A DNA stretch of 63,109 nucleotides, from positions 217,580-280,688 of the forward strand of contig NZ_KI911331.1 of the NCBI RefSeq assembly GCF_000513955.1, read 5' to 3'. The notes beneath the pieces are model-generated. The model was not told the DNA's origin, made no database searches, and was given only the letters and a program-made list of their open reading frames with translations. The position numbers were made by a program, and so were the translations under genes. Positions 1 to 14,273 of this stretch are shown in pieces (position 1 is the stretch's first letter; each line of letters begins with the position of its first letter). This DNA is from Pseudoxanthomonas suwonensis J47. Its GTDB lineage: Bacteria; Pseudomonadota; Gammaproteobacteria; Xanthomonadales; Xanthomonadaceae.

Positions 1-140
1 CTGACAATGCGGCGAGGCAGCTGGCGCGTGGCGACGCGCCGCACGTCGCCAGCGCCCTCGTTCATTCCCGGCGCCCCCCGCGCTGCCGCGGCTCCCTCCG
101 AAACCCGCACACCCAACGCTGTTGCTGTTGCTGTTGCGAC
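1..140 (+). repeat. Dispersed hairpin-rich repeat, copy 1 (left end cut by window)
   Basis: This intergenic stretch lies beyond the atp operon terminator. Positions 21-40 (CTGGCGCGTGGCGACGCGCC) are identical to 30779-30798, and 70-136 closely follow 30852-30942, including CCGCGCTGCCGCGGCTCC and a run of GTTGCT units. The part around 80-100 also matches the copy at the right end of the window. The 6-bp stem GGCGCG/CGCGCC closes over a TGGCGA loop. No protein in it looks real. Confidence 0.75.
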
Positions 141-161
141 CGGTGCTGTCCCAGAAACGCA

Positions 162-187
162 GAACGCCGGCCCAGGGGCCGGCGTTC
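162..187 (-). terminator. Terminator of the atp operon
   Basis: An 11-bp perfect stem (GAACGCCGGCC with GGCCGGCGTTC) and a 4-base loop lie 35 bases beyond the atpC stop. Read on the minus strand it is followed by TGCGTTTCTGG, which is only weakly T-rich. Position and stem strength support termination of the long atp transcript. Confidence 0.7.
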
Positions 188-222
188 GCGGAACCATGCC
201 CGGCCTGGGCCGGAACGGGTCG

Positions 223-645
223 TCAGTGCTTGAGGTTGCGGCGCAGACGCTCGAGGGCCTGCAGCTGGGCGGTGACCTCGGCCAGGCGCTGCTGCGCCTC
301 GGCCACGTCCATCGCCTCGCTGCGGCCGGCCAGCGCGCGCTCGGCCTCTTCCTTGGCCTTGCGCACCGACGCCTCGTCGATGTCCTCGGCGCGGATCGCG
401 GTGTCGGCCAGCACCGTCACCACCTGCGGCTGCACCTCGAGGATGCCGCCGGAAATGGCGAAGTCCAGCTGCGAGCCGTCGGGCAGCGTCACCACCACCT
501 TGCCCGGCTTCAGCCGCGTGATCAGCGGCGCGTGCCGCGGCGCGATGCCCAGCTCGCCCAGCTCGCCGGTGGCCACGACCAGGGTGGCCTCGCCGTGGAA
601 GATCTCCTGCTCGGCGCTGACGATGTCGCAACGGATGGTGCTCAT
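223..645 (-). CDS. atpC: ATP synthase F1 epsilon subunit
   Basis: A 140-residue protein of the usual epsilon length. It forms part of the rotating central stalk and restrains ATP hydrolysis. The N-terminal beta-sandwich (about residues 1-85) includes the typical [19 protein letters not shown] segment. The C-terminal helical hairpin (about 90-140) is rich in Ala, Glu and Arg ([12 protein letters not shown]). It is the last gene of the operon, 38 bases after atpD, and is followed by a terminator-like stem-loop. Confidence 0.97.
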   Translation of the reverse strand: MSTIRCDIVSAEQEIFHGEATLVVATGELGELGIAPRHAPLITRLKPGKVVVTLPDGSQLDFAISGGILEVQPQVVTVLADTAIRAEDIDEASVRKAKEEAERALAGRSEAMDVAEAQQRLAEVTAQLQALERLRRNLKH

Positions 646-683
646 GCTGCCTCGCTGTGCTCAGTGTCCGGAGAAGATCGCAC

Positions 684-2180
<1,497 letters not shown>

Positions 2181-3044
2181 TCAGACCGCCGCGGCGCCGC
2201 CCACGATCTCGGAGATTTCCTGGGTGATCGCGGCCTGGCGGGCCTTGTTGTAGACCAGGTTCAGCGTGCCGATCAGCTTGGTCGCGTTGTCGCTGGCGGC
2301 CTTCATCGCCACCATGCGCGCCGCGTGCTCCGAAGCGACGTTCTCCAGCACCGCCTGGTACACCAGCGACTCGATGTAGCGGGTGATCACGTGGTCCAGC
2401 ACCGTGGCCGCGTCGGGCTCGTAGATGTAGTCCCAGTCGTGGTTCGGCACCCCGGCCTGCGCCGCCGGCAGCGGCAGCAGCTGGTCGAAGGTGGCCTTCT
2501 GGCTCATCGTGTTCACGAAGTGGTTGTAGACCACGTACACGCGGTCGACCTTGCCTTCGGTGTACGCGTCCAGCATCACCTTGATCACGCCGACCAGGTC
2601 GTCCAGGTGCGGGACGTCGCCCAGGTGGGAGACGCTGCCGACCATGTTCACCTTGATCCGGCGGAAGAAGGCCTGCGCCTTCTGGCCGATGGTGACCATG
2701 TCGACCTCGACGCCCTGGTCGTTGTGCTGGCGGATCTCGCCCAGCAGCTTGCGGAACAGGTTGTTGTTGAGGCCGCCGGCCAGCCCGCGGTCGGAGGACA
2801 CGACGATGTAGCCGACGCGCTTGACCTGCTCGCGCTCGACCAGGAACGGGTGCTGGTAGTCGGTGCTGGCCTGGGCCAGGTGGCCGATGACCTGCTTCAT
2901 CGCATGCGCGTACGGGCGCGAGGTCCGCATCCGGTCCTGCGCCTTGCGGATCTTGGAGGCCGAGACCATCTCCAGCGCGCGGGTCACCTTGCGGGTGTTC
3001 TGCACGCTCTTGATCTTGGTTTTGATTTCGCGTCCGCCAGCCAT
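2181..3044 (-). CDS. atpG: ATP synthase F1 gamma subunit
   Basis: A 287-residue protein matching the usual gamma length. It is the asymmetric shaft turned by the c-ring inside the alpha3beta3 head. The N-terminal helix begins [20 protein letters not shown] and the C-terminal helix contains [15 protein letters not shown]; these two long helices form the rotating coiled coil. The middle contains the conserved [13 protein letters not shown] 9-bp GC-rich hairpin sits at 3060-3079, just upstream of the start. Confidence 0.98.
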   Translation of the reverse strand: MAGGREIKTKIKSVQNTRKVTRALEMVSASKIRKAQDRMRTSRPYAHAMKQVIGHLAQASTDYQHPFLVEREQVKRVGYIVVSSDRGLAGGLNNNLFRKLLGEIRQHNDQGVEVDMVTIGQKAQAFFRRIKVNMVGSVSHLGDVPHLDDLVGVIKVMLDAYTEGKVDRVYVVYNHFVNTMSQKATFDQLLPLPAAQAGVPNHDWDYIYEPDAATVLDHVITRYIESLVYQAVLENVASEHAARMVAMKAASDNATKLIGTLNLVYNKARQAAITQEISEIVGGAAAV

Positions 3045-3059
3045 CTCTTCTTCCCGTGG

Positions 3060-3079
3060 GGCGGGCCCGGGGGCCCGCC
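3060..3079 (-). other. Stem-loop between atpA and atpG
   Basis: GGCGGGCC and GGCCCGCC form a very stable stem just 5' of the atpG ribosome-binding region. It is not followed by a T-run, so it is more likely a processing, stability or translation-tuning element than a terminator. Confidence 0.4.
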
Positions 3080-3125
3080 GTTGGACTTGGTTGCGTCTAC
3101 CCGGCGGGCATGCCCGCCGCGCGGC

Positions 3126-4673
<1,548 letters not shown>

Positions 4674-4743
4674 GTTGGTTTCCTTGGAGTCGCGCGCCCT
4701 GGCGGGTCTGCGACCTGAAAAGTGAACTGTCTGGAGCGGTCCG

Positions 4744-5271
4744 TCAGCCGGCCAGCGCCGTCTGCAGGCGCGCCAGCTTGCCCTTGAGCGAGCCGTCGAT
4801 GACCACGTCGCCGGCGTCGATCACCGCGCCGCCGATCAGGCCGGCGTCCACCGCCGTCTGGATCTCCACGTCGCGGCCGAAACGGCGCTTGAGCGCCTCC
4901 CGGAGCTTGTCCAGCTCCTGCGCCGACAGCTCGGTGGCGGAGGTCACGGTGGCGCGGACCACGCGCTGGTCCTCGGCGCGCAGCTGCTCGAACAGCCCGG
5001 CGATCTCGGCCAGCAGCGGCAGGCGGCCGGCGTCGGCCAGCAGGGCCAGGAAGCGGGTGAACGCGGCGTCCGCGCCCTCCGGGGCCAGCAGCGCGACCGC
5101 CTGGTCGCTGCCCAGCTCCGGATTGAGCAGCAGACCGGCCACGCGCGGGTCGGCGGCGACCTGGGCGGAGAAGCCCAGGGCCTGCGACCACGCTTCCACG
5201 CGGCCTTCGTCGCGCGCGACCGCATGGGCGGCGCGGGCGTAGGGACGGGCAAGGGTGAGGGCCTGGCTCAT
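4744..5271 (-). CDS. atpH: ATP synthase F1 delta subunit
   Basis: A 175-residue peripheral-stalk subunit that ties the top of alpha3beta3 to the b dimer. The N-terminal helical domain starts [19 protein letters not shown], and the C-terminal region has the conserved pattern [23 protein letters not shown]. Its start lies 4 bases after the atpF stop, so the two are probably translationally coupled. Confidence 0.96.
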   Translation of the reverse strand: MSQALTLARPYARAAHAVARDEGRVEAWSQALGFSAQVAADPRVAGLLLNPELGSDQAVALLAPEGADAAFTRFLALLADAGRLPLLAEIAGLFEQLRAEDQRVVRATVTSATELSAQELDKLREALKRRFGRDVEIQTAVDAGLIGGAVIDAGDVVIDGSLKGKLARLQTALAG

Positions 5272-5275
5272 GTCG

Positions 5276-5746
5276 TCAGATCTCGGCAGCCAGTTCGTCC
5301 AGCAGCGACTTGTGGACGTTGGCGTCGATCTCGCGACGCAGCAGCTTCTCGGCGCCGCTCACCACCAGCACGGAGACCTGCTTGCGCAGCTCCTCGCGGG
5401 CGCGGTTGGCGGACGCGTCGATCTCGGCCTGGGCGAGCGCCTTCTGGCGGTTGGCCTCGGCGATCGCTTCCTCGCGGGCCGCGTCGACGATCTGGTTGGC
5501 GCGCGCGTGGGCCTGGTCGATGATCTCGTTGGCCTTGACGCGGGCTTCCTTCAGCAGCTCGTTGACCTTGTCCTGCGCCTGCGCCAGGTCCTTCTGGCTG
5601 CGGTCGGCCGCGGCCAGGCCCTCGGCGATCTTCTGCTGGCGCTCCTCGATGGCCTTGAGCAGCGGCGGCCAGATCTTGGTGGCGATCAGCCAGATCAGCG
5701 CGGCAAAAGCCAGCGCCTGGGCGAAAAGGGTCAGATTGATGCTCAT
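5276..5746 (-). CDS. atpF: ATP synthase Fo b subunit
   Basis: A 156-residue subunit with one N-terminal membrane helix (about residues 5-25, [20 protein letters not shown]), followed by a long charged helix rich in Ala, Glu and Lys that dimerises as the peripheral stalk. The length equals that of the E. coli protein. It is separated from atpE by 125 bases that contain a strong hairpin (5809-5841). Confidence 0.97.
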   Translation of the reverse strand: MSINLTLFAQALAFAALIWLIATKIWPPLLKAIEERQQKIAEGLAAADRSQKDLAQAQDKVNELLKEARVKANEIIDQAHARANQIVDAAREEAIAEANRQKALAQAEIDASANRAREELRKQVSVLVVSGAEKLLRREIDANVHKSLLDELAAEI

Positions 5747-5808
5747 GGGTGCGCTCTGCCTGTGCTCAGGGCGCCTGCGGCCGCGATGGCCGCCAGGACG
5801 CCTGCTTG

Positions 5809-5841
5809 CTGCCGCCGCTCCGCGCTAGCGGGCGGCGGCAG
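5809..5841 (-). other. Stem-loop between atpE and atpF
   Basis: CTGCCGCCG and CGGCGGCAG form a 9-bp perfect stem with a 15-base loop. On the transcript it lies 3' of atpE and 5' of atpF. There is no U-tract. Because the c-ring needs about ten copies of AtpE and only two of AtpF, a 3' stabilising or partly terminating hairpin here would make sense; that role is inference. Confidence 0.45.
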
Positions 5842-5871
5842 AGCCGTAGGAATGCCGATCCGGACCGGCAA

Positions 5872-7018
<1,147 letters not shown>

Positions 7019-7066
7019 GGGTCCGTTTTTCCTGTTCTAACAACCTGATTGATGAAGCGGTCAGCG

Positions 7067-7435
7067 TCAGCGGCGGACCGCCAGCGCGACCATCTGCGCC
7101 GCCAGTACCGCCGCAGCCGCGGCCAGCATCGGCAGCGGGTGCAGCCCCAGGGCGATCACGCCCAGCGACAGCGCCGCGACCAGGACCAGCCACTTGGCCA
7201 GCACCCCGGCCACCAGCCTGGCCAGCGCCGGGACCGCGGCATCCACGCCGCCCCCCAGTGCTATCCGGGCCGAAACCCATCCCGCCAGGACCACCGAGCC
7301 ACCGCCCACGAGCGCGGCCGCGGCCCAGCCCTGCCCCTTCCAGAGGCATGCCAGCGCGACCAGCAGCGTCGCCACTACCTGCCAGGCGATCGCGCGGCCG
7401 GCCTGTCGCCGGCCTGCGGCAACGGAATTCAGCAC
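7067..7435 (-). CDS. atpI: ATP synthase-associated membrane protein I
   Basis: About 122 residues from a GTG start at 7435 (protein starts VLNSVAAGRRQAGRA), with four hydrophobic segments typical of AtpI. AtpI is an assembly helper for the c-ring in some bacteria. I chose the GTG because upstream in-frame codons read into the promoter and because AGGTAA precedes it. The longer frame reaching 7699 would cover the promoter and a plus-strand terminator. It is the first gene of the operon. Confidence 0.85.
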   Translation of the reverse strand: MLNSVAAGRRQAGRAIAWQVVATLLVALACLWKGQGWAAAALVGGGSVVLAGWVSARIALGGGVDAAVPALARLVAGVLAKWLVLVAALSLGVIALGLHPLPMLAAAAAVLAAQMVALAVRR

Positions 7436-7498
7436 GAGACGGTTACCTGCGGGAGTCGGCGGGAGGCCGGGCGCAAACGCGCCCTGTCGAGCCGCAAA

Positions 7499-7528
7499 AG
7501 TATAGCAGTGGGACATTTTCCGGGACAA
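7499..7528 (-). promoter_or_regulatory. Sigma-70 promoter of the atp operon
   Basis: On the minus strand TTGTCC (7523-7528) is followed after exactly 18 bases by TATACT (7499-7504). This is a good -35/-10 pair for this GC content. Transcription would begin near 7492, leaving a leader of roughly 57 bases before the atpI GTG. Confidence 0.7.
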
Positions 7529-7559
7529 CCGCCGAAGGTCGCAGAACAGGCGTATGGAA

Positions 7560-7651
7560 CTTCCGCGCGGCCGGCCGGTCGATCCCTGCAGGGACGGAGA
7601 ACCTCGTCGGTCCAGTCCCTGCAGGCCCCGGACCCCACCCGGGGCCTTTTT
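7560..7651 (+). ncRNA. Candidate small RNA ending in an intrinsic terminator
   Basis: There is no plus-strand gene here, yet a canonical plus-strand terminator is present at 7624-7651. Just upstream, 7585-7595 (CCTGCAGGGAC) pairs perfectly with 7615-7625 (GTCCCTGCAGG) over a 19-base loop. The segment lies between the divergent atp operon and the barrel gene at 7785. The 5' end is not defined and no clear plus-strand promoter was found. It could instead be a leader attenuator or a remnant. Confidence 0.4.
7624..7651 (+). terminator. Intrinsic terminator, plus strand
   Basis: GGCCCCGG and CCGGGGCC pair over a 7-base loop and are followed directly by TTTTT (7647-7651). It has no upstream plus-strand protein gene to serve, which is the main reason to suspect a small RNA. 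Confidence 0.75.
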
Positions 7652-7749
7652 ATTTGCCGCTGCGGCCACGTTGGCTGCGCGATCGCCGGCGTTTTTCACC
7701 CGGCATCCATGCCGGCGTCACCAGCCATGGACCACCCGGCCGGAACCAT

Positions 7750-7777
7750 GGAGGTCTCCACCCACCCAAGGACCTCC
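7750..7777 (+). promoter_or_regulatory. Hairpin over the ribosome-binding site of the 7785 gene
   Basis: GGAGGTC (7750-7756) pairs with GACCTCC (7771-7777) across 14 bases. The only purine-rich ribosome-binding candidate, AAGGA (7768-7772), is partly inside this structure, 8 bases before the ATG at 7785. It may limit translation. Confidence 0.3.
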
Positions 7778-7784
7778 ACGCCCC

Positions 7785-8597
7785 ATGCGTTCCGCCGTCC
7801 TCGCCGTCCTGCCCTTCGCCCTGCTGGCCATCCCCGCCGCCCACGCCCAGGAAGCCGACCGCTTTACCCTGCGCCTGGGCGCGCTGAACGCCCATGCCGA
7901 GACCACCCTCTCCGCCTCGACCACCTACCAGGACCAGCCCTACCGCTTCTCCGAGACCTTCGACTTCGGCAGCGAGGAATGGGTGCCGCGCGTGGACGGC
8001 GTGTTCCGCATGGGCGACCGCCACCGCCTGGTCTTCGACTACTTCAACTACGACAAGAAGCGGCGCGAGACCCTCGGCGAGGACATCTCCTTCGACGACA
8101 CCACCATTCCCGCCGGCAGCTATGCCGAGGCCGGACTCGACTTCCAGCTGGCGACCCTGGTCTACGACTTCGCCGTGGTCGAGAACGACAGCTTCAGCCT
8201 CGGCCTGCAGATCGGCGCCGAATGGGCCAAGGCCAAGGCCACCCTGGTGGCGGAAGCCGGCGACGACCGCTGGACCGACAGCGCCAGCGAGGACGGCTAC
8301 GCCCCGGTCGTCGGCGTGCGCTTCACCGCCCGTCCCGGCGAGCGCTGGCTGCTCAACCTGCAGGGCCAGTACCTCGACGCCGACTGGGGCGACTTCAACG
8401 ACTACGACGGCAGCATCACCCGCGCCAACGCCATCGCCGAGTACCGCTTCAATCCCAACTTCGGCCTGTTCGCCGGCTACGAATGGTACCGCCTGGACGT
8501 GAAGCGCAGCGTCAGCGGCGACGGCATCCGTGACGGCATCGCCGGCTGGGACCAGCGCTTCAAGGGCCCGGTGGTGGGCGTGACCCTGGCGTTCTGA
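7785..8597 (+). CDS. Outer-membrane beta-barrel protein, unknown function
   Basis: From ATG 7785 the product has 270 residues. A clear signal peptide (MRSAVLAVLPFALLAIPAAHA, cleaved after AHA) precedes alternating-strand sequence with many aromatic residues, ending in the typical barrel terminus VVGVTLAF (C-terminal Phe). Its substrate or partner cannot be read from the sequence. It stands alone between the atp operon and the convergent lpdA. The first ATG of the longer frame, at 7554, lies inside the candidate RNA region, so I prefer 7785, which starts the signal peptide. Confidence 0.8.
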   Translation: MRSAVLAVLPFALLAIPAAHAQEADRFTLRLGALNAHAETTLSASTTYQDQPYRFSETFDFGSEEWVPRVDGVFRMGDRHRLVFDYFNYDKKRRETLGEDISFDDTTIPAGSYAEAGLDFQLATLVYDFAVVENDSFSLGLQIGAEWAKAKATLVAEAGDDRWTDSASEDGYAPVVGVRFTARPGERWLLNLQGQYLDADWGDFNDYDGSITRANAIAEYRFNPNFGLFAGYEWYRLDVKRSVSGDGIRDGIAGWDQRFKGPVVGVTLAF

Positions 8598-8936
8598 GGC
8601 AGCACTCCTGACCCGCGTCGGCAGCCGTGCCAATGCAGGGCGCGCAGGTGCGCAGCTTCAGTAATCGCACCCCCCGTCCGCGGCACGCGCCTGCGACGCC
8701 CGCTGTCGAAAGGCTGGCTGCCGCGGCACGCCCCGGTGCGATGCCTGCCGACGCGAAGTAAAGGAGGAGGCCCCGGCCGCAGGCCGGAGCCGCGGGACAT
8801 GAGTGGCGGCAGGTGTCCCACCGGGGGGCGCTCCAGCCACCGCTCCCCTCGCCCTGCCCATCAGACAATCCCGGCAGACCCAAAAACAAACCCCGGCAGT
8901 CGCCGGGGTTTCTCCATGCCGATCGCACGATCCCGC
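8598..8936. other. Intergenic region with possible folded element
   Basis: No convincing gene is present. GCGTCGGCAG (8615-8624) is the exact reverse complement of CTGCCGACGC (8745-8754), enclosing about 120 bases that contain a smaller stem (GGTGCG 8647-8652 with CGCACC 8666-8671) and two copies of CGCGGCACG. This may be a folded RNA or a decayed repeat. The lpdA terminator lies at the right end. Confidence 0.35.
8891..8908 (-). terminator. Terminator of lpdA
   Basis: CCCCGGC and GCCGGGG form a 7-bp stem with a 4-base loop. On the minus strand it is followed by TTTGTTTTTG. On the plus strand only TTT follows, so it mainly serves lpdA and could weakly serve the gene at 7785. Confidence 0.8.
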
Positions 8937-11090
<2,154 letters not shown>

Positions 11091-11100
11091 GTCCGCCTCC

Positions 11101-12516
11101 TTACAGCAGCACGCGGCGCATGTCGGCGAGGACCTGCGACAGGTAGCTGGTGAAGCGTGCGGCGGCAGCGCCGTCGATCACGCGATGGTCATAGCTCAGC
11201 GACAGCGGCAGGGTCAGGCGCGGCTGGAACTGCTTGCCGTCCCACACCGGCTGGAAGCTGGACCTGGACACGCCGAGGATCGCCACTTCCGGCGCATTGA
11301 TGATCGGGGTGAAGGCGGTGCCGCCGATGCCGCCCAGCGAGCTGATCGAGAAGCAGCCGCCCTGCATGTCCGCCGGGCCGAGCTTGCCCTCGCGCGCCTT
11401 CTTCGCCAGCTCGCCCATTTCCAGGGCGATCTGCAGCACGCCCTTGCGGTCGACGTCGCGGATCACCGGCACGACCAGGCCGTTCGGCGTGTCGGCGGCG
11501 AAGCCGATGTGGAAGTACTTCTTGAGCGTCAGGTTCTCGCCGCTCTCGTCCAGCGAGGCGTTGAACTCGGGGAACTGCTTCAGCGCGGCGACCGAGGCCT
11601 TCAGCAGGAAGGCCAGCATGGTCAGCTTGATGCCGGACCTGGCCTTCTCCTGCTCCTTGTTGAGCTGCACGCGCAGCTCTTCCAGGTCGGTGATGTCGGC
11701 CTGGTCGAACTGGGTGACGTGCGGGATCATCGCCCAGTTGCGGGCGAGGTTGGCGCCGGAGATCTTCTTGATCCGCGACAGCGGCTGGACCTCGGTCTCG
11801 CCGAACTTGCCGAAGTCCACCTTCGGCCACGGCAGCAGGTTGAGGCCGCCGCCACCCGCCACGGCGCCGGCCGGCGCCGACGGCGAAGCACCGCCGGCGA
11901 GCGCGGCCTTGACGTAGCGCTGCACGTCTTCCTTCGTGATCCGGCCGCCGCGTTCGCTGCCCTTGACCTGGAACAGGTCCACGCCCAGCTCGCGCGCGAA
12001 CAGGCGCACCGCCGGCGAGGCGTAGGGCACCTTCTCCGGCAGCACGCTGTCGGCGTTGAACTCCACCGGCGGGGTGCGCGGCGGATTGGCTTCCGGATCG
12101 CTGCCGGTAGGCGTCGGCGCATTGGCCTGCGCGATCTCGCGCTGGGCCAGCTTGTCGGGGGCGGTCGACGGCGCCACCGGCTCGACCTTGGCCCCGGTCT
12201 CGGCGGTCTTCACCGGTGCGGCGGGCGCTTCGGCCTTGGCCGGCTCCGCCTTCGGCGCGGCCGGCGCGGCGTCGCCGGCCGTCTCGATCAGCGCCACGAC
12301 GCTGCCCTCGGAGAGGGTGTCGCCGAGCTTGACCTTCAGTTCCTTGACCACGCCGGCGAACGGCGCGGGCACTTCCAGCGTGGCCTTGTCCGACTCCAGC
12401 GTCACCAGGCCCTGGTCCTTGGCGACGGTGTCGCCTGGGGCGACGAGCACTTCGATGACGGGGACGTCGCTGTAATCCCCGATGTCGGGGACGCGCGCTT
12501 CCTTGATTTCGGACAT
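11101..12516 (-). CDS. aceF: Dihydrolipoamide acetyltransferase, E2 of pyruvate dehydrogenase
   Basis: 471 residues from ATG 12516, chosen because the lipoyl domain starts there (MSEIKEARVPDIGDYSDVP). Domain order: one lipoyl domain (about 3-77, Lys in ESDKA), an Ala/Pro linker, a peripheral subunit-binding domain (YASPAVRLFARELGVD), and the catalytic acyltransferase domain ending with SYDHRVIDGAAAARF, whose His is catalytic. It moves the acetyl group from E1 to CoA. It forms an operon with lpdA; the E1 gene aceE is not next to it. Confidence 0.95.
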   Translation of the reverse strand: MSEIKEARVPDIGDYSDVPVIEVLVAPGDTVAKDQGLVTLESDKATLEVPAPFAGVVKELKVKLGDTLSEGSVVALIETAGDAAPAAPKAEPAKAEAPAAPVKTAETGAKVEPVAPSTAPDKLAQREIAQANAPTPTGSDPEANPPRTPPVEFNADSVLPEKVPYASPAVRLFARELGVDLFQVKGSERGGRITKEDVQRYVKAALAGGASPSAPAGAVAGGGGLNLLPWPKVDFGKFGETEVQPLSRIKKISGANLARNWAMIPHVTQFDQADITDLEELRVQLNKEQEKARSGIKLTMLAFLLKASVAALKQFPEFNASLDESGENLTLKKYFHIGFAADTPNGLVVPVIRDVDRKGVLQIALEMGELAKKAREGKLGPADMQGGCFSISSLGGIGGTAFTPIINAPEVAILGVSRSSFQPVWDGKQFQPRLTLPLSLSYDHRVIDGAAAARFTSYLSQVLADMRRVLL

Positions 12517-12950
12517 GCCAGGACTCCGGCGGTTATGCGTGGGGGAAAGACCCCTATTGTGTCCGGCCTCGCCCCACCCGCCAACCTCCCGCGGCAAGGG
12601 CCCGGATGTCCCATGAAGCCTGTCCCGGACAGGTTTCAGCGGTGACTGTCCGCATGGCGCGACAGCGTGTTTCAGTACGCATGCGCATGTTGGAGCGTGT
12701 GGCATTCCCGACCGCGCGCGCCGCATTTCACGGCGCATCGATGCCGCTCGGGGGCGCCGCCGCGATCACCAGCCGCTGAGCTGCATGAACCCCGTGGCGC
12801 CTCGCGACCACGCAACCGTGCGGCCTGCCGGCGTTTGCCTGAACCACCGCGACGACATGCGCCGGCGAGCCTGCGGAGGTTCATCCACGCGCCACTACGG
12901 TCGTGCGCGCCCACTCCAAGGGCAGCAGAACAACAACAGGAGACTCCCCC
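12517..12950. promoter_or_regulatory. Divergent control region between aceF and ompW
   Basis: There is no gene in these 434 bases. Two dyads stand out: GGGGGAAAGACCCC (12541-12554), and CCTGTCC/GGACAGG spaced by one base (12619-12633), which looks like a repressor site. The aceF leader lies at the left. The ompW ribosome site AGGAGA (12938-12943) lies at the right, 7 bases before its ATG. No promoter can be fixed with confidence. Confidence 0.35.
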
Positions 12951-13574
12951 ATGCGGTCCATTCGAATCCTCTCCCTGGCTTTGATCCCGGCGCTGGCGGC
13001 CGGCTCCGCCTTCGCCCAGGACACCAGCACCGACACCGCCTCCGGCAAGCGCTTCGCCGTCACCGGCGGCTTCGCCCACATGAACCCGTCCGACCCGGGC
13101 AACGGCCTGCGCGTCGACGGCAGCCCGGCGCCGACGCTGAGCGCCAGCTGGTACGCCAATGACAACCTCGCCGTCGAACTGTGGGGCGCGGCCGACAAGT
13201 TCGACCACCGCGTGCGCCAGGACGGCGTCGGCAAGCTGGGCACCGTGCAGCAGCAGCCGATCGCGCTGAGCGGCCAGTGGCACTTCGGCCAGGCCGACAG
13301 CGTGTTCCGCCCGTTCGTGGGCGTGGGCTACTACGAGTCCAACTTCAGCAACGAGGACATCGGCGGCGACGGCCCGCACGTGGGCCTGTCCAACGCCAGG
13401 GGCGCGATCGGCACGGTCGGCATGGACTTCAACATCAACCCGACCTGGTTCGCCCGCACCGACGTGCGCTACATGCACGGCCGCCCGGAGGTCCGCGTCG
13501 CCGGCGAAGGCACCGGCGAAAAGCTGGAGCTGGATCCGTGGACCGTGGGCGTCGGCATCGGCGCGCGCTTCTGA
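12951..13574 (+). CDS. ompW: OmpW-family outer-membrane protein
   Basis: 207 residues from ATG 12951, preceded by AGGAGA. Signal peptide MRSIRILSLALIPALAAGSAFA, then an eight-stranded barrel pattern. OmpW-type features include FVGVGYYESNF in the middle and a C-terminal strand WTVGVGIGARF ending in Phe. The family forms small hydrophobic channels; the substrate here is unknown. Monocistronic, with a strong terminator-like palindrome directly after it. Confidence 0.85.
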   Translation: MRSIRILSLALIPALAAGSAFAQDTSTDTASGKRFAVTGGFAHMNPSDPGNGLRVDGSPAPTLSASWYANDNLAVELWGAADKFDHRVRQDGVGKLGTVQQQPIALSGQWHFGQADSVFRPFVGVGYYESNFSNEDIGGDGPHVGLSNARGAIGTVGMDFNINPTWFARTDVRYMHGRPEVRVAGEGTGEKLELDPWTVGVGIGARF

Positions 13575-13598
13575 CGTGACGGTTCCACCGGATGATGG

Positions 13599-13624
13599 CG
13601 AACGGGCCCCGCGGGGCCCGTTCG
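13599..13624 (+). terminator. Terminator after ompW
   Basis: A 26-base perfect palindrome (CGAACGGGCCCCG and its complement) lies 24 bases beyond the ompW stop and is followed by TTC. Convergent transcription from 14204 could use it too. Confidence 0.65.
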
Positions 13625-13643
13625 TTCATGCGCAGGAATGTCC

Positions 13644-14204
13644 TCAGCCCGGCGATCGGTCGTAGCCGCGGTGGCGTTCGAAGCGGCGCACGCGCCGGTA
13701 CAGGCCCAGCGACTGTGCCGTCGCATAGCCCAGCAGCAGCGCGCCCATCGCCAGCAGGCCGGCGTGGCTGAGCCAGCTGCTGTCCGGCCAGCCCGCGCCG
13801 AAGCCGCTGTGCACGCCCTGCACCAGCCCCGCGCCGATCCGTACCGCCACCAGCAACACCAGGCCCAGCGCAAGGAAGCGGCTGGAGCGGTAGTACAGGC
13901 CCTGCGGGGTCGGTTCGAAACGGGTCAGCGCGTGGCCGAGCAGGCCCAGCAGCAGGCCCGCCGGATACGCCAGCGCCACGTAGGCCCAGGCCGATGGCCA
14001 GAAGTGCCCGGCCACCAGCACGAACAGCAGGAACAGCAGGCTCGAGCCCAGCGAGGACCACCACGCCAGCGCCAGCGCCCAGGTGCGCGCGCGCCGGCGC
14101 GAACCGGCCAGGCGCCAGCGCTGCCACAGCGACAGCGGCAGCAGCACCAGGAGCAGCGACAGCGCCAGCAGGATCGCCAGCGGCACGGCCAGCAGCAGGG
14201 GCAT
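13644..14204 (-). CDS. Polytopic membrane protein, possibly CcdC/DUF1453-like
   Basis: A 186-residue protein with about five hydrophobic segments (near residues 3-25, 45-65, 72-92, 112-130 and 145-165) and basic loops between them, ending in an Arg-rich tail. The pattern resembles CcdC/DUF1453 proteins, but I cannot prove that by reading alone. It faces ompW convergently. Function unknown. Confidence 0.6.
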   Translation of the reverse strand: MPLLLAVPLAILLALSLLLVLLPLSLWQRWRLAGSRRRARTWALALAWWSSLGSSLLFLLFVLVAGHFWPSAWAYVALAYPAGLLLGLLGHALTRFEPTPQGLYYRSSRFLALGLVLLVAVRIGAGLVQGVHSGFGAGWPDSSWLSHAGLLAMGALLLGYATAQSLGLYRRVRRFERHRGYDRSPG

Positions 14205-14273
14205 GGGGGCGTCCCGGAAGGCCAGCCTGCAGGCTAACCCACACCGGTGCGACGCCGCGTCACGCCGCGGTGG

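Noticed and set aside
7436-7699. N-terminal extension of atpI to 210 residues
   Set aside because: It would translate across the atp promoter and an opposite-strand terminator; the hydrophobic AtpI domain and a plausible start lie at 7435.
12619-12633. Assigning the CCTGTCC/GGACAGG dyad as a LexA or PdhR operator
   Set aside because: It does not match either consensus, and a 15-base palindrome in GC-rich DNA is not rare enough on its own.
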